Below are positions 6,885 to 7,755 of a stretch of 7,755 nucleotides of DNA, one piece after another. The position numbers and the translations under genes are program-made. The notes below the pieces were generated by a model that was given only the letters and a program-made list of their open reading frames with translations, searched no databases and was not told the origin of the DNA. The DNA comes from Pseudomonadota bacterium (lineage in GTDB: Bacteria > Pseudomonadota > Alphaproteobacteria > Acetobacterales > Acetobacteraceae), in the NCBI GenBank assembly GCA_021845835.1, contig JAJZVE010000204.1, positions 1 to 7,755 of the forward strand, read 5' to 3'. The first letter of the stretch is position 1; each line of letters opens with the position of its first letter.

Positions 6885-7755
6885 GCTTGCCCTGGGCAAC
6901 CCGCCGCCGGTCCTGGCCCCCGGGCCGCGGCGGTTGCAGGCCGAGCAGGGTCTCGCAGGACTGGTGTACCACTGCCGGCGTCAACTGCCGCAGGCAGGCC
7001 AGCTCGCGCGGGCAGTCCTCCGCCTTCAGCAGATAGCACGGCTTGCACAGCATGTTGCGCTGCAGCGCCATCGCCCGCTCGCCCAGCGGCCCCCACTCCA
7101 CCGCGTCGACCACGCCCGAATGCAGGCCGAGCGTCGGCACCCCGACGCTCGCCGCGACGTGCTTGGGGCCGGAGTTGTTGCCGACATACAGCACGCACGC
7201 CTTCAGCAGCAGCGGCAGGTCGGCAAGCGCGGTCTGCCCGGCGAGCGACATGACCGCCTCGGGATGGCTCACCTGCGCCAGCACCTGCTCCGCCAGCTCG
7301 CGCTCGTCCGGCCCGCCGATCAGCACCACGTTGAGCCCGCTCTTTTCCACCAGCAGGTCGCACAACGAGGCGTAGTGTTCCGCCGGCCATTGCCGCGCCG
7401 AGTTCCCCACGCCGGGATGCACCGCCGCGACCGCGTTGCGGAACAGGCGCCGCGCCTTTGCCGGCAGCCGCCCCAGCGCCTCCGCCGGGTCGCCCACGCG
7501 CAGCGACCCGTTCATCCGCACCGGGTTGCTCGCGGTCGCCACTGCTTCGACCAGGTTCAGCAGCCGGTCGCTGACATGCGCGCGCTTGCGCTGGAGGGGG
7601 GAATCCTTGTCCCACTCCAGCACGATGTCCAGGAACGGGAACTGCCCGGCATGGTCGTAGCCCGCACGCAGCCGCGCCGGCACATGGCGCATCACCGCCC
7701 GCGTGTCGGGATGCATCCTGAGGTCAACGGCCAGATCGAAGCCGTACGGCGCCAG
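6871..7755 (-). CDS. glycosyltransferase family 9 protein, heptosyltransferase-like (5' end cut by window)
   Basis: This is a GT-B fold glycosyltransferase of the family that adds heptose or another sugar from a nucleotide-sugar donor to lipopolysaccharide or related glycans at the cytoplasmic face of the inner membrane. Reading from the right edge, LAPYGFDLAVDLRMHPDTR resembles the N-terminal domain strand YDxxIDLR, so the ATG at 7714-7716 is internal and an N-terminal part lies outside. Landmarks in the visible 294 residues are VHPGVGNSARQWP (from nt 7422 downward), VVLIGGPDERELAE, and the donor-site segment YVGNNSGPKHVAASVGVPT (about 7190-7130). A cysteine set spaced C-x2-C-x7-C-x5-C (LCKPCYLL, EDCPRELACL) recalls the Cys-rich segment of WaaF/RfaF-like enzymes. 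The C-terminus ends in a basic tail (QGKRRRA). It converges on the Mo-hydroxylase genes with 21 bp between stops and is functionally unrelated to them. Donor and acceptor sugars cannot be inferred. Confidence 0.88.
   Translation of the reverse strand: MAPYGFDLAVDLRMHPDTRAVMRHVPARLRAGYDHAGQFPFLDIVLEWDKDSPLQRKRAHVSDRLLNLVEAVATASNPVRMNGSLRVGDPAEALGRLPAKARRLFRNAVAAVHPGVGNSARQWPAEHYASLCDLLVEKSGLNVVLIGGPDERELAEQVLAQVSHPEAVMSLAGQTALADLPLLLKACVLYVGNNSGPKHVAASVGVPTLGLHSGVVDAVEWGPLGERAMALQRNMLCKPCYLLKAEDCPRELACLRQLTPAVVHQSCETLLGLQPPRPGGQDRRRVAQGKRRRA

Noticed and set aside
5244..7253. Long plus-strand open frame overlapping the Mo subunit in another frame and running into the glycosyltransferase
   Set aside because: The composition is Arg/Gly/Ala-rich with no motif, and it crosses two well-supported genes.

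Overview
The window is very GC-rich (about 70 percent by eye) and is almost completely coding. Codon choice, the protein families present and a lipopolysaccharide-type glycosyltransferase suggest a Gram-negative proteobacterium. An alphaproteobacterium, possibly of the Rhodospirillales/Acetobacteraceae type, is my best guess, but the sequence alone does not prove it.

Layout. From the left edge to 3081, three same-strand genes encode a 2-oxoacid/acetoin-type dehydrogenase complex: TPP-dependent E1 alpha (cut by the left edge), E1 beta, and the lipoyl-bearing E2 acyltransferase. They overlap by 8 bp or lie 4 bp apart. After a 128 bp gap, 3210-6849 holds three genes on the same strand for a molybdenum hydroxylase of the xanthine dehydrogenase/CO dehydrogenase superfamily, in the order FAD subunit, 2Fe-2S subunit, molybdopterin subunit. 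Each pair is joined by a 4-bp ATGA stop/start overlap. A convergent minus-strand gene, a family 9 (heptosyltransferase-like) glycosyltransferase, fills 6871-7755 and runs off the right edge. A strong hairpin covers the 21 bp convergent junction and the glycosyltransferase stop codon.

How the genes may work together. The six plus-strand genes look like a catabolic cluster, in one or two transcription units. The Mo-hydroxylase subunits would pass electrons from the Mo-cytosine or Mo-pterin centre through two 2Fe-2S clusters to FAD. The E1/E2 genes would convert a 2-oxoacid or acetoin to an acyl-CoA. No dihydrolipoamide dehydrogenase (E3), Mo-cofactor maturation gene or regulator is visible, so those must lie outside the window or be shared from elsewhere. 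The Mo subunit lacks the CO dehydrogenase signature loop and the purine-binding glutamate of xanthine oxidase, so its substrate is unknown. One testable idea is that it oxidises an aldehyde, such as the acetaldehyde released when acetoin is cleaved by the neighbouring complex. The glycosyltransferase belongs to a separate cell-envelope function and marks the end of the catabolic cluster.
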